From the NCBI GenBank assembly GCA_029204225.1, contig CM055109.1, positions 6,483,982-6,545,981 of the forward strand: 62,000 nt of DNA, given 5' to 3'. A program made the translations under genes and the position numbers. Under the pieces are notes generated by a model. It was not told the DNA's origin. It saw only the letters and a program-made list of their open reading frames with translations, and made no database searches. The first letter of the stretch is position 1. The number at the start of each line of letters is the position of its first letter. Below are positions 32,650-44,757 of the stretch, piece after piece. The stretch is from Diphasiastrum complanatum (lineage: Eukaryota; Streptophyta; Lycopodiopsida; Lycopodiales; Lycopodiaceae).

Positions 32650-33040
32650 TCTTTTTGTTACATCCTTGCTCTTTGCTATGACTTGTCTAAGGGCATCATG
32701 TAGTCAACCAAGCATCATATCCTTGGGTACAAGAGCAAGGTCATGCATGTATGGTTGTCTTCTATGCCCTCTCTTGAATGTGGCTCGAGCAGTTGTTCTA
32801 TGAGTTTTGGCCTCTTCATATCTCAAAATCCACTTTTGCAATTTTGCACTATTAAAAATGCAAAACTCATTCGCCTTCTCCTTGAAGGATCAATCATTTT
32901 CTTAATCCCTCCTTGAGGTGCCTCCCCAACAACACGTTCACCATCCTTATTATCCCAAAGACGAGGAATCAAATGCTCGCTATGAGCAAGGAACTCTGTG
33001 ATATAAACCATGGATCCTTGCACTAGCCACTCTTCTACCG
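32650..33040 (-). pseudogene. CACTA/En-Spm-like transposase fragment (tentative)
   Basis: The minus frame 33023-32823 reads MVYITEFLAHSEHLIPRLWD, GERVVGEAPQGG and IKKMIDPSRRRRMSFAFLI. After a stop it continues as WILRYEEAKTH, RATFKRGHRRQPYMHDLAL in shifted frames to about 32690. The style recalls the C-terminal part of plant CACTA transposases beyond DUF4218, but this is from memory of the family's look. The stretch is short and frame-shifted. Confidence 0.35.
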
Positions 33041-33715
33041 TGCTCAGGCCTTCCTCTTTGTCTTACAAAGCCTTTCAATGTTTTCATAAATTGTTCCAAG
33101 GAAAACATCCATCGACTATGGACAATGCTTGTATTGATAATATCGCTCAATGAGAAAATGTCATAATCACAATACTAATAGTCTAGGATTGGCTATGAAT
33201 AGCCAAATGACGATAGTAGATGAAGTACCTACAACGTCCACCTCGTCTACCAAATGCACAATGAGATGCATTTGATGATGAGAATCAATGTGGAAAATGT
33301 TGGATTATTCTACTATCGGGATCGATTCATTCGAAAAATCGATCTTCAATCTACATCCATTCATTTATTCAGTTTTGTAGTTTTATTCGTGTTTCTACAC
33401 GGTCTGCAAAAATACTTGGGAATCTCTAAACAAATGGCTTCGACAACGACGACGAACTATCGAAGAAGTCGAAGGATGACAATTACTACTTTCATCTGAT
33501 ATGAAGCTAACGACCAGCCCTAACTTCTTTGCAAGTAGATTTTTGGGAAGCCTAACTGCATGGATGACAATGCAGTATGGCTAACTGCCAATTGTGACCT
33601 ATGACCTTATTAGTTGTCCTTATTGGATAAGCTTAAAATGCTTTAGTTAAAATAGCTGATCACTAGAGAAGAAAACATGAGACTTCTATTTATACTTAGA
33701 TGACTTGCAAAGTTC
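33041..33715. other. Spacer without supported gene
   Basis: No domain or second copy is seen. The plus frame 33254-33499 has a hydrophobic middle and a basic end but nothing recognisable. Confidence 0.3.
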
Positions 33716-34265
33716 TGTTAGTGTTTTTTTTTTAGTATTGCTATTAGCGCTTGTTTCTTATTAGCAGAAGTGCATCAGACAGAGTTATCAGTTGCTTGGA
33801 GATAGTGTAGAGTACTCAGCTGCATCCGGTATTGTTTTCTGCTCTCATCATCTAATTTTGTACATGCTACTTATTGAATCAATCCACCTTCTTATTGCAT
33901 TCAATATTATGTCAGAATGTATGCATGCTTCTCTATAGTTACTAGTAGTTGATAAATCTCTCATTGTTTAGTTTGATGATGCAATATTCTATACATCACT
34001 TCACTTTGTAATTGTTTGCTTATGAAATCACTTTAGTGCTAATAAGTTAGCTGCTAAAAGATCGAACATGACAGTTATCATGATAGCTTTGTTTGATTTA
34101 TGATAGACATGGTCATACATTAGAAAAAGGATTATTATGTTGCACTCAATAGGTCATCTTTCAATTTTGACTTAATTACTATCGAATCCTCATTATGTTG
34201 CGCTCAATAGGTCATCTTTCAATTTTGACTTAATTACTATCGAATCCTCTTTCCTTCTTCTAATA
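33716..34265 (+). repeat. Probable 5' LTR of a copia element
   Basis: It precedes the primer-binding site at 34266. A start TGTTAGTG at 33716 is plausible but not verified, since no second LTR is in the window, and the right edge lacks the usual CA. It contains a 58-bp tandem duplication (34134-34191 and 34192-34249, one mismatch). Confidence 0.45.
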
Positions 34266-34277
34266 TGGTATCAGAGC
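34266..34277 (+). promoter_or_regulatory. copia primer-binding site (initiator Met tRNA)
   Basis: TGGTATCAGAGC is the standard plant copia primer-binding site, complementary to the 3' end of initiator-Met tRNA. The gag start follows 127 bases later at 34404. Confidence 0.85.
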
Positions 34278-34403
34278 TCTTTTGTTAAAGACTCTTCATA
34301 GTATCATAGTCATGCCTATTATCAGAGCACATTTGCTTGTAATCTTTAAAAATATGGTATCATTTCATTCTTTAGTCATCGATTTTTTGACAGACTAATT
34401 TCC

Positions 34404-35845
34404 ATATGGATAATCAAAAGAAAGGAGGTCTCATAACAGACAAGATGAACAGATTCAATTACAATTTGTAGAAATTTAAGATGAAAACCTTGTTAATCGC
34501 GAACAAGTTGTGGGATGTTGTCACATGTATCGAGTTGAAGCTTGAAGACAACACGACCAACTCTAAATGGAAATCGAATGATGGTAAAAATTTTGCACTT
34601 ATCATTATTAATATATCAAACACTTAGATTGGCCACGTATTTGAAGCACAAACTTCGAAAGAAGTATGGGACATCTTGAGCGCACTATATGATGTGAGGA
34701 ACATGACTTCCAAGTTGCATGTCAAAAGAAAATTCTTCACTCTCAAGGTGTCAAATGATGATTCACTTCAGAATCACATTAATCAATTAAAGAATCTCTT
34801 ACAGTAGATGGCAGTCGTCAGATGGATCAAGACACAATTATTACATTGCTATCGAGCCTGCCTTCCACGTCATATGAAAACTGGGTGATGATCATATTGA
34901 CACACTTAGATCTAACTCTCACTAGAGTTATCACTATGTTGCTGTAGGAAGACAATCGAAGAAATCAAGACACCTCTTCAACTTCATCATCTCGTGCGCT
35001 ATATGTCAATAAAGGTTCAAAATAACAAAAGAAAAAAAACTCTAAGCAGTTCGCATGGAATCATAAACTGACACAACCAACATAGAGTCATAAGCAATTA
35101 TCGAATCCACAGTCGAAGAAGAAGCTATCTTGTAAGTATTGCAAATGCACTAATAATGAGATCCAGGATTGCAGGATATTAAAAACAAAGATCTCCAACA
35201 ATGAACAAGATCAACTAGTGAATTCGGTCGCAGTATCGTCTCAATCTCCTACAATCGACATGGAAGAATGAGCGTTTATGGTCAAAGACCAAAGGTGCAA
35301 ATGGATAATTTTTGGTTTCTGGATTTTGGAGCTACTCAACATATGACTAGTCATTGTTAGTATTTTCACTCTTATAGACCTTATTGTACAAAAAAATTCG
35401 TTCATCTTGGCGATGATAGTACACATACTACTGAAGGTTAAGGCACTGTAAGATTGAAGTTCCAACATGATCAATTCAAAATACTATCAAATGTCTTGTA
35501 TGTACCTAAACTCTCTACAAACCTATTATCAGAAAGTAAATTACTAATTTAGTTCTTAGGGTAGAGTTTGAGTCTGATCAATGTCAAATTATCGGTAGGA
35601 CAAGTAAGACCTTTGCACTTGGCAAGATGCATGGATACTTATATAGATTGACTCATTGTTATTTTGACACAAGTCAAGCCTTGAAAACCTCTATTATTGT
35701 CAATAAAGCATTACTTTGGCATTATGGATTAGGACACGTGAATCATACATATGTGTCAAATATGTCCAGACCATCCTTAGCACTTGATCTCGACTATCCA
35801 ACCAACAAAGTCCACCTCCCTATATGTCATAATTGCATCATAATG
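34404..35845 (+). pseudogene. Ty1/copia gag-protease remnant
   Basis: From ATG 34404 (MDNQKKGGLITDKMNRF) the gag domain reads KTLLIANKLWDVV, TSKEVWDILSALYD and SKLHVKRKFFTLKV...LQNHINQLK, typical of copia UBN2-type gag. A degenerate knuckle (CKYCKCTNNEIQDC, His replaced by Asn) lies at 35132-35173. The protease follows (WFLDFGATQHMTSH, Ser of DSGA replaced by Phe; LYVPKLSTNLLS), then the GAG_pre-integrase motif (LWHYGLGHVNH...CHNC). Several stops and shifts break it (34471, 34626, 34807). It ends abruptly at about 35845 where Gy-C sequence begins; integrase, RT and RNase H are absent. Confidence 0.85.
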
Positions 35846-37567
35846 TGCACGACTAATCTTGTATGAATCTACTGTGTATTCCTGATTACTAGGGTTATTT
35901 GGTGCACTTAACCTAGTCGGTGAGCATGAACATATGATCAAGTATTGTTTTGACAGATACTTGCAGAGTTAATGGATCTTTCTATGGAAGAATTATGAGT
36001 TAACTAATAACTGATTTGGATAAGCATCTAAATGTGGTGTTATACATGTATAATTAAAAGCTGCACCTAGACATTTGAGATTTCTGAATCATAGACAATC
36101 AACTTGAGTAGTTGATTACTCCAGGATGAAGTTAATTGGTAAGACAATCAGTGTGATGTGAATTCACCAGAAATTGATAGTTTTGTTTTATATTGCTTGT
36201 AAGACGCATGATTAGTGAATCATTTTGATTCATCAGTTAAAATTATGTGCATTGGATATACAGTATTCTTGAGATAGAGAATTCCTTAGTTAAGGAATAG
36301 ACTCAGCTCATTAGTGATTATATCCCAGAGCGCTCAATTGGATAACAAATCATAATGAATCCAAGAATAATATTTGAATTGATATTCAGCAGGACTTTGG
36401 GTATCTAGATTTGATTCTAGATTGTAATCTAAAATTTTTTGTAGTTAAAGATGATTGTCATTTCGGTATGCGTTCAGTCTTTAATTACCAGTGGTTTATA
36501 GAACTTGAATTTTGCACTTCGGTCAAAGAATCATGTTTGAAAAATATTCCTAAATCCAGTATTTTCCTAGTGTGAAAGGTTTTGGAATGGTTCTTACTTT
36601 TCCTGAGTTATGTTGAACAAATACTCTAGATTCTTGTAAATGATTAAGTATGGTTTTGGATTCCAGCAAATTATGATTGACGAATCATACAAATCTAAAT
36701 AATTATGATTGACGAATCATAAACAGATACTTAATTATTGTCAAAGGATTATTCGGAATTGTGATGATTCTTAGGTGTGACGATTAAGTCTTGGTCTATT
36801 AATTGAGTAAGGATTCGAATCAGTGTTTTGAATCTCTCTATTTTAATTGAGAACCTATGGATCTCACATAAATTCTCACAAGGAAAGTTATTTTACTTGT
36901 AGAGAATTTAATTTATCTAGTGGATGCTATTCTGCTATAGTATACTTTTTCTTTTGATTGGATCTCTAGTTATCATAGAAGATAGACAAGTCTATTAAGA
37001 TGAATGAATGTTGTTTTCTGGCATTTGGTGTTAGAAATAAGAGGATTTAACTCAAAAGAGTATCTGGGATACTCGAAGTTGAGTTTTAATCATTCTATAT
37101 CTTAATGATTCTCCTAGAGATTCTAGTTGAATGAATTATCATGTCTTAGAATTGGATTCTAAGGTTAGTTGTACTTGGAAGTTTTTTATAAATTGTTTGC
37201 CAGAGCTTGTGAAAAATTTCAGACTGTAATTATTATTTATTTTCGTTAACTTTAATCTCCTAAGTTAGGGAATATTTCACTCAGTGGTTCATGTAAGTGT
37301 TTTACATCAAGGTGATGTTACTCACTCGTGTTGAGTGTAACCTAGTTGAGAAATTTATTGCTTAGTGTACTTTTTTCAAACTAGTCGTACTCTAGAACAT
37401 AGATTAACTATTGGAAATAGGTTTATCTGTGAGTACTTGTTTGATATGAAGTCAGATTAAGAATCATGATTTCCTCGGTTAATATTGTAAGTGAAAGGAA
37501 CTGTTCCTATAATTATTTCTTGTCTTGAGGAGCTTCTAAGGATAGAAGCAGTTTAAGGAGGGAAAAA
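35846..37567 (+). mobile_element. Gy-C internal region, second plus copy
   Basis: It matches 20880-22580 in order (GTGCACTTAACCTAG, AATTCACCAGAAATTG, and so on) and ends in the purine tract AGTTTAAGGAGGGAAAAA before the LTR. No protein can be read. From 36715 on it is also the inner part of the right inverted arm. The left limit cuts the copia relic. Confidence 0.65.
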
Positions 37568-39520
37568 TGTTTTGGCCATATTCGATTAAGGACCTAGAAT
37601 AGTCCTAATATGGTAGACCGGCCCTTCAGTGTTCGAGATTATTGGTCATGCCGCCGTGATTTAATTCCATGTCAAGGCTTGTTCGTGACTAATTACCTTG
37701 AGACCCCGACACTCTAATTGAGACATTTGGAGCATTGCATGTTTGTGTGACGGATGTAGGCAAGAGGACTACATGAAGAGATGAGATCTATTTATAGTTG
37801 ACCTGCATGGGGGTTGCATGGTTTCATGCACAGGACTATACTCTCTATATAATGAGGTGGGGATTCTCCCATTGACATATTGGGTTTAGGTTACCAGTTT
37901 CTCTCTTTCTCCTCATGCTTCACATGGCATGGCTTGGGGGCTAGATTCAGTTTTGAGGATTGGTTGGGTGGTTTGGCTCCAAAGTCTCTTTTATTGTGTT
38001 CTCCTATCCTCATCTTAGGGGCATCCTTTAGGGTCAATATAATTTCTATCTTTAACAAGTGCACATATTGTGTCATTTAAGAGGTCCTCTAAATACCAAT
38101 AAGGTTATTTAGGAGGTCATTATGTCCTAGGTAGCCTTATAGCTACCAAGCTGAGCCATGGGTGTAACGAAACCTACTTTAAGATGGTAGCCAGTCATCT
38201 GATGAAGGATACCTAACGTAGTAGTTGCAAATGGATGGCTGATATTAAAACTTTTTTGTGAGGCTTTTCTATGGCCTGAAATCAAGCTCCTCTTGACCAA
38301 CCACAACATGCCACGTCTTTATTTCCCCCCTTCACAACTACTCCGATTCAAGTAAGAAACATCTCCAAAATTTAGGTTGTTACTCTCCCATCAGATTTCC
38401 TATCGGTTGTTGTTAGAAGACAAAATATATCTTGTCTCATCAGTGATTGTCGTTTCCTTATTAGAAATCTCTGGTTTTGTGCTTCAGATATAATTCAGAG
38501 TTTAAACATTGTGGCAAACATACGATGCACTTTGACACAACGTTGCACCATTACTACTGATATCATTGGTTTTGTCATATAGCTATAATTTGATTTTTGA
38601 TCCACAGATGTTAAATTTTAGGACTATTGTTGATATTTCATTTAATCAGGTTGTCCTTTATTCCTCAATTCGATTTGAATCCATGAAGTCTTAATGATTG
38701 GCATATTGACAATTCACTTGGAATCTTTCCACATAGCCGAGAAACTAAACTAAATTATTATAGTTGTTCCTTGTTTGCTTTAAAATATAAATGTATTAAA
38801 TAGACGGATGGACAGGTGTATGAGATGGCAACTAGTTCTACATTTGATGATCTGAACAGAAATAATGCCAAATTCTAGTTTCTACATGTAATGGAACTCT
38901 TGCACCAAACTCGGGCAGATTTTTTTTGGTCATATCCTATTTGGTAATAGATACTAAAAATTATCTTATTTAGTGAGTGTTGAATAATGAGCATCATTTC
39001 CATAGACAATGGACAAGAGAGCAGCTAGGTGAAATGAAACCTGAAAAGGTCAGCATGGTATAGTAGGAAATCTGTTGCATATTGCATGTCAATGAAACGG
39101 AGATCTTGATAATGGAGGTGCCTACTTTTATCCACACGACTCCTTTTTTCACGCATTGTATGCTCATTTTTTGTTAATGGATTTTGGTATAAGTTTTTCA
39201 TTTACTTGTTTTTCTATCATCTTCCCTAGTGCTTGATCTACGAAAGCTATAGTGAAAAAAAATTTGTATTCTTGTGTTTGTTGGTGCTTGGTGTTGATGA
39301 TATTAATTCAAACATATCTGGATACTTGTTATTTTTTGGTAGCATCCAATTTTCTTGGATGTAGCAACAAAAACTAGAACACTCATAATACAATACTTAG
39401 TTGAACATGAACATGAGACCGAATGTTATGATGAATATGTGTACCTTTTGAGGAATTATTTGAAAATACCCCTCTTAAATAACAACAAACTTCTTGTAAC
39501 CTTTGAAGTTCATTCATTAT
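36715..39520 (-). repeat. Right arm of inverted segmental duplication
   Basis: Reverse complement of 29227-25735. Contents are Gy-C internal sequence, the LTR 37568-38075, flank 38076-38390, then segment S and further flank to 39520. It lacks about 740 bases at 38390 relative to the left arm. About 7.5 kb separate the arms. Confidence 0.72.
37568..38075 (+). repeat. Gy-C 3' LTR (508 bp)
   Basis: It starts TGTTTTGGCCATATTCG after a purine tract and ends CACATATTGTGTCA. It corresponds base for base to 28397-27887 with few changes. Confidence 0.75.
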
Positions 39521-39735
39521 GATTAGTGCTAGAATTGTAACTCATTTCTAGGTCCAATGATATAATCTTGATGACATATATAAGCAAGCATGTTGATTTT
39601 TCAACTAACACAAAATAAAGTTCAAAGAAATATAGAGGATTGCCATAAGAAATAACATTCCAAAATTGATAAATGTCATAAGGTTGTCTAATTATCGATG
39701 AGTGCATGTATGATGTTGAATAATCAATGGGTTAT

Positions 39736-40464
39736 TGTTGATTTCACACATGTGGAATGTCCACAACATGTACTTGTGATCCCTAAGGTGTGTAGATGCA
39801 CCAAGATCAAGACTAGATTGAGATTCAAGATCTATCTTTGATTCTATGGCAAAAACACACTACTACATGCATTCAATCACTTCCAACTCTCACTCACATG
39901 TGTGGAAAGTGTTCCAAAAGTAATCTAAGTAAAAACAAGCTGCTCTCCCTGAGTAGAGAGAGAAAATCATCATGAGCTCTCGGGTAGAGAGAGAAAGCTA
40001 GAAAATTACTCACAAAATCCACTCAATCTCAAAATCAATTAGCTCCAAATGAGGTGTACAATGATACTAGTAGATCCACGAGCTACCGCTATGCTTAACT
40101 ATGATTGGACCACACTTTTGCCACCTCTTAATTCTATTGAACCATTGATCCATTCACCTCTAAATTCTATTGGACCATTTTCAAGCAAACCTCAAATTCC
40201 ATTGGACCTCTCATGGTTCCACCTCTAGATCCTATTGGACCTCTTAGAATTCATCAAACAAAAGCATTACACTTGTCTACACTCTAATTGGCACGAGTTT
40301 AGCCTCTTACTCTATTTTGGCTCAATAGTGGCATTACAAGTGGAAATGGATAATTTGCCATCTATTCTAAATTTGTTCCTATCAACATGCTACACCTAGA
40401 TGCTTGATATAAAAAACAAAAGACCCCTATATCTAACATAGATAATCTTTTTCAATTCTTCACA
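39736..40464 (-). repeat. copia 3' LTR
   Basis: 729-bp LTR. It contains two blocks of TAGAGAGAGAAA next to CTCTC(T)GGG and repeated (C)TATTGGACC motifs. It differs from its partner mainly by single bases and one- to three-base indels. Confidence 0.9.
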
Positions 40465-40553
40465 CTCCTCCTAAAATATTATCTATGAAGATTTAAGCAT
40501 TGATCTTGATATAACTCCAAGATTAGGTCTATGCTTGATGAAAGCACTTTTGC

Positions 40554-41177
40554 TCAAAGGCTTGGTGAGTAGATCGGCAATACAAGAGGACAGTCCAAAT
40601 AGATTTCTCCTCCAATAAGTTTTTCTCTCACAAAATGGTGTGCCGCTTCTATATGCTTGCTTCTTGCATGAAATATGGGATTATTGGCAAGAGCTTGGGC
40701 CAAGATGTTATCACACTTGATCATTGGTAGATCATCTTCCTTGATGCACTTTAGCTCCATTAATAGCCTCTTGATCCAAAGCACCTCTTTGGTAGTTGTA
40801 GTGAGTGCTTTGTACTCAGCCTCACATGAAGAGAGAGATATAGTATTTTGCTTTTTAAAAAGCCAAGATATTAGATTGCCTCCAAGAAAGATAGTGTATG
40901 CACTAATAGACTTTCGATCCATCTTGTCACTTGCAAAGTCTGAATCCGAGTAGCCAACAATGGATAGATCTTCACCTTTATAAAGTAGACAATAATCAAA
41001 AGATGAAGAAACATATCTTAGAATCCTCTTGGCCATCTTCCAATGATGGATCTTAGGATCTTGCATAAATTGACTCAATTTGTGCACACAAAAACTTAGA
41101 TCGGGCCTAGTAATTGTAAGCCAAATCAAGGAGCCTACAAGACTCCTAAAAAGTGTGATGTCCTCGAAGGATAGCAC
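40554..41177 (-). pseudogene. Ty1/copia RT end and RNase H
   Basis: An open frame of 207 codons begins inside the element without a natural start. It reads YRSLVGSLIWLT-like RT end (FRSLVGSLIWLTITRPDLSF), then HHWKMAKRILRYV, then RNase H (GYSDSDFASDKMDRKSISAY, SLSSCEAEYKAL, KCDNILAQALANNP, RSKHIEAAHHFVREK). The catalytic D-E-D residues are seen. The frame is intact but lacks the rest of pol. A non-autonomous element such as this would need other copia copies for movement. Confidence 0.92.
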
Positions 41178-41711
41178 GTGTGAAGTACACTAAGAAACCA
41201 AATTTGACTCAAATACAATGATATTGCATGAAACAAAATGGCTAAGACCTCAAAACAGTGCCTAGATCACATATAGATGAGATTGGTAAGCATTCAACTG
41301 TGATTTTGGATCAACCAAGCAATCTCTTGACCAAACCAAATGTGTCCACCCAAGTCTAGGTGCCCTACCTAACCCTCTGCAAAAGCTTATGACTTTTGAT
41401 TGGCTCAACCAAATGGAATGAAACTGATTGCATCAGAAACTAGACAAAAATAGCTTCAAAACAAGCTATCAAGCAAGATAAATGGATCAAGCATGAGAGA
41501 GAACTCCCAAAATGAAGCTGGATGTTCCTCACATGTGTCTGAGCACCTGATTCCGTACAGTACCAGGTCAGACCCAATCAATGTCCTATTGATCTCTTTT
41601 GATCCAAAATTGGACAAGATAGGTAGGAAAATGGATCTTGACAATTTCTAGCTTAAGATTGATGAATAGTTTTCACTCAAATGTATCAAAATGCATGGTA
41701 ACCTTAGGTAG

Positions 41712-41723
41712 GCTCTGATACCA
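41712..41723 (-). promoter_or_regulatory. copia primer-binding site (initiator Met tRNA)
   Basis: The minus strand reads TGGTATCAGAGC directly after the 5' LTR end. It fixes the orientation and LTR boundary. Confidence 0.92.
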
Positions 41724-42453
41724 TGTTGATTTCACATGTGTGGACTGTCCACAACATGTATTGTGATCTCCTAAGGTGTGTAGATGCACCAAGATCAAGA
41801 CTAGATTGAGATTCAAGATCTATCTTTGATTCTATGGCAAAAACACACTACTACATGCATTCAATCACTTCCAACTCTCACTCACATGTGTGGGAAGTGT
41901 TCCAAAAATAATCTAAGTAAAAACAAGCTGCTCTCCTCGGGTAGAGAGAGAAAATCATCATGAGCTCTCGGGTAGAGAGAGAAAGCTAGAAAACCAATTA
42001 CTCAAAATGCACTCAATTTCAAAATCAATTAGATCCAAATGAGGAGTACAATGATACTAGTAGATCCACGAGCTACCACTATGCTTAATATGATTGGACC
42101 ACACTTTTGCCACCTCTTAATCCTATTGGACCATTGATCCATTCACCTCTAAATACTATTGGACCATTTTCAAGCAAACCTCAAATTCTATTGGACCTCT
42201 CATGGTTCCACCTCTAAATCCTATTGGACCTCTTAGAATTCATCAAAAAAAAGCATTACACTTGTCTACACTCTAATTGGCACGAGTTTAGCCTCTTACT
42301 CTATTTTGGCTCAATAGTGGCATTACAAGTGGAAATGGATAATTTGCCATCTATGCCAAATTTGTTCCTATCAACATCCTACACCTAGATGCTTGATATA
42401 AAATACATAAGACCCCTATATCTAACATAGATAATCTTTTTCAATTCTTCACA
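41724..42453 (-). repeat. copia 5' LTR
   Basis: 730-bp partner of 39736-40464. It directly abuts the primer-binding site. Confidence 0.9.
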
Positions 42454-43059
42454 TTTATCACCTAATGATGTATGTGTAACCAAACACTTTACTGTCAAGA
42501 AATGATGCACACACACACAGTTCTAATAACCAGTTCTACTTCATGTTTAAACTACGTGAAGGTTTTTTGTTATATTAGTTGAGCTTGGTGATCGGGCTTT
42601 GCTGACACCTAAACACCAGCTATTTGGTTATGCTCAAGAAACTAAGCCGCTTCCACACAATTTTTTTTGCCTAGCAATATTGCTTATCAGCGAGCAATGC
42701 CGCTAGACAAAAAAAAAACTTTTGCCATTGCTCATCAATGAGTGATGCTATAGGCTAAATATTTCGTTGTCTAGGAAGTACGTTGGTAGCCTAAATATTT
42801 AGCCGTCTAGGGAGTACGTTGGCAGGCTAAATACATCTTTAAATTCTATAAGAAACATCAAAGCTTCTGATTCCTTTCTAGACACAATTAAGACTTAGCA
42901 AATGAACATATCAATAGCCATCGTGAAGCCATTGATGACAAAAAAACTCTCACTATCATACCTATAAAGGTGGCTTTTTAAAATTTATTAGAAGTTTCTT
43001 CATTGTGAAAATTAGATTATGTCATGACATTATCTGAAAAACTCATAATTACTTGAATG
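42454..43059. other. Spacer with a 36-bp tandem repeat
   Basis: No gene is seen. At 42755-42836 a 36-bp unit starting CTAAATATTT and containing GTCTAGGGAGTACGTTGG occurs 2.3 times. Left of it, two related stretches contain CAATATTGCT/GAGCAATG half-palindromes. Confidence 0.5.
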
Positions 43060-44705
43060 TTGTATTTCAACCCTTGCAAACTAAAACAAAAAAAGCATTA
43101 GCCAACATCTTGAAATTCAATAGTTGAGTTAGCACCTTCTTCATCATACCCTTTCTAGAGCCAAAATGCTTTTAGATATTTGAAGACAAGCAAACACATT
43201 TACTTCAACTGTATACAACTTGAGACAACAACTATACATAAATTCAGCATTCTCAGAGCTACAAAGCTGAGGGAATTCTTTCACATCAAATGATGTTTAC
43301 AAGATGAAGCAACAACTTTTACATCAAATCCAAATGCTTACATAGATGTTAATCATCACTTAGGGCGTCACTATATCATCACTTAGAGCGTCACTAGTCC
43401 TTATCATCGCTCATAACATTGCCATCATTAGCACCATCGTCATGAATAGCAACATGGAGTGTCATGATGGATGAATTATCACACACTTGCTAGAAGCATC
43501 TCATTCTTCCAATGTTGTTGCTTAGAACTTACATTGACGCAGCCTGTCAACTCAACCGAGGTCCTTGCACCAACCTAGAATTACTTCAGACCTCCACAAG
43601 TTGAAACCACAACCGACATCTTTAGAACATATATTTACACCAAAAGAAGAAATTTATAGACATATGACAACTGAGCCCACACCTTTAGCGTCAATATGTT
43701 ACAAGAGTCAAAACGTTGATTTCTAAAGCTGACTTAAGATGATCCATTGTATGCTTACAAGATGAGACAACACCTTCACATGAAATCTGAGGTCTTCAAA
43801 AGTATGATCAAGGAGAGTACTTAAAAAGTGCACCCAACAAATTCCATAACATTTGAAGTTGAGGCAACACCTTTTCTATCAAATCCTTACAAGAGAAGTA
43901 TAAAGGTAAGGAAAGACATTGCATGAAATGTCTCACAGAAATCTAACTTTTTTTTGAACTATGAACTCTAAAGCTGAGAAAACATATTTACACCAAATGT
44001 TAAGACAAACATTGATCACGACTCACGATCCCTGCTTGAAACATCTCCACCATCAGCACCCTAACCCTAATACTAGCAGGTAGTGTCATGATCCTAGCAT
44101 GGCGTGAATTGTTAATTACAGGAGGTAGCTAGTGCCGTGATCCCAAACCCTCTCCAAAATCCTTTTTTTTTACATCAGCATTTTCTAACTTGCTTTGACC
44201 GAGGATGGTGTGCGGAATCCTAAGGGCAACCTGGTCCAATCAAAACGTGAGAAACACGTTTGTTCCATCTCTCTCTCGTGCTATGTCTTGTGACTACAAT
44301 ACGTGCATGAAATATATCTACAGCTAGCCTAGAGAATTTCAGATCAGACCCATTCACAAAGTCGGCGAAGAAGCTAATGCACTCAATCTTAAACATCCCA
44401 TAAAATACGCTAACAATAACAAACTTAGCTTCAAACAACGCTGAGTGGCAATCCAAAACGATGCATCTGAAGTCTTCTATAGTAAGCACAAGAATCATAC
44501 CGGCTTCCTGAACAGTACACATAAGTCTGCAAGCAGATTTCACTGGCAGTTACAGATATCTGCACTGTTCGTGAAGCTGGTAAGATTGTTGCACTTTAGC
44601 TGGCAAAAATTTCAGCTTGATGTAATGTTAAGGCTCAGAATCCATAATGGGACTGAGCTACTCATCTGTCTCTCATACGATCACCGATCGCATTTTCCTT
44701 CATAT

Positions 44706-44757
<52 letters not shown>

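Larger units (their letters stand above)
39736..42453 (-). mobile_element. Internally deleted Ty1/copia element with two LTRs
   Basis: Two direct repeats (39736-40464, 729 bp; 41724-42453, 730 bp) enclose 1259 bases. Read on the minus strand, the right LTR is the 5' one: it ends TGAAATCAACA and is followed by the primer-binding site TGGTATCAGAGC (41723-41712). The left LTR is preceded by the purine tract TTTTAGGAGGAG (40476-40465). LTRs start TGTGAAGAATTG and end CA. Flanks GTTAT (39731-39735) and TTTAT (42454-42458) are a probable 5-bp target duplication with one change. Only RT end and RNase H remain; gag, protease and integrase are gone. The LTRs differ at few sites, so the insertion is recent compared with its neighbours. 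Confidence 0.92.
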
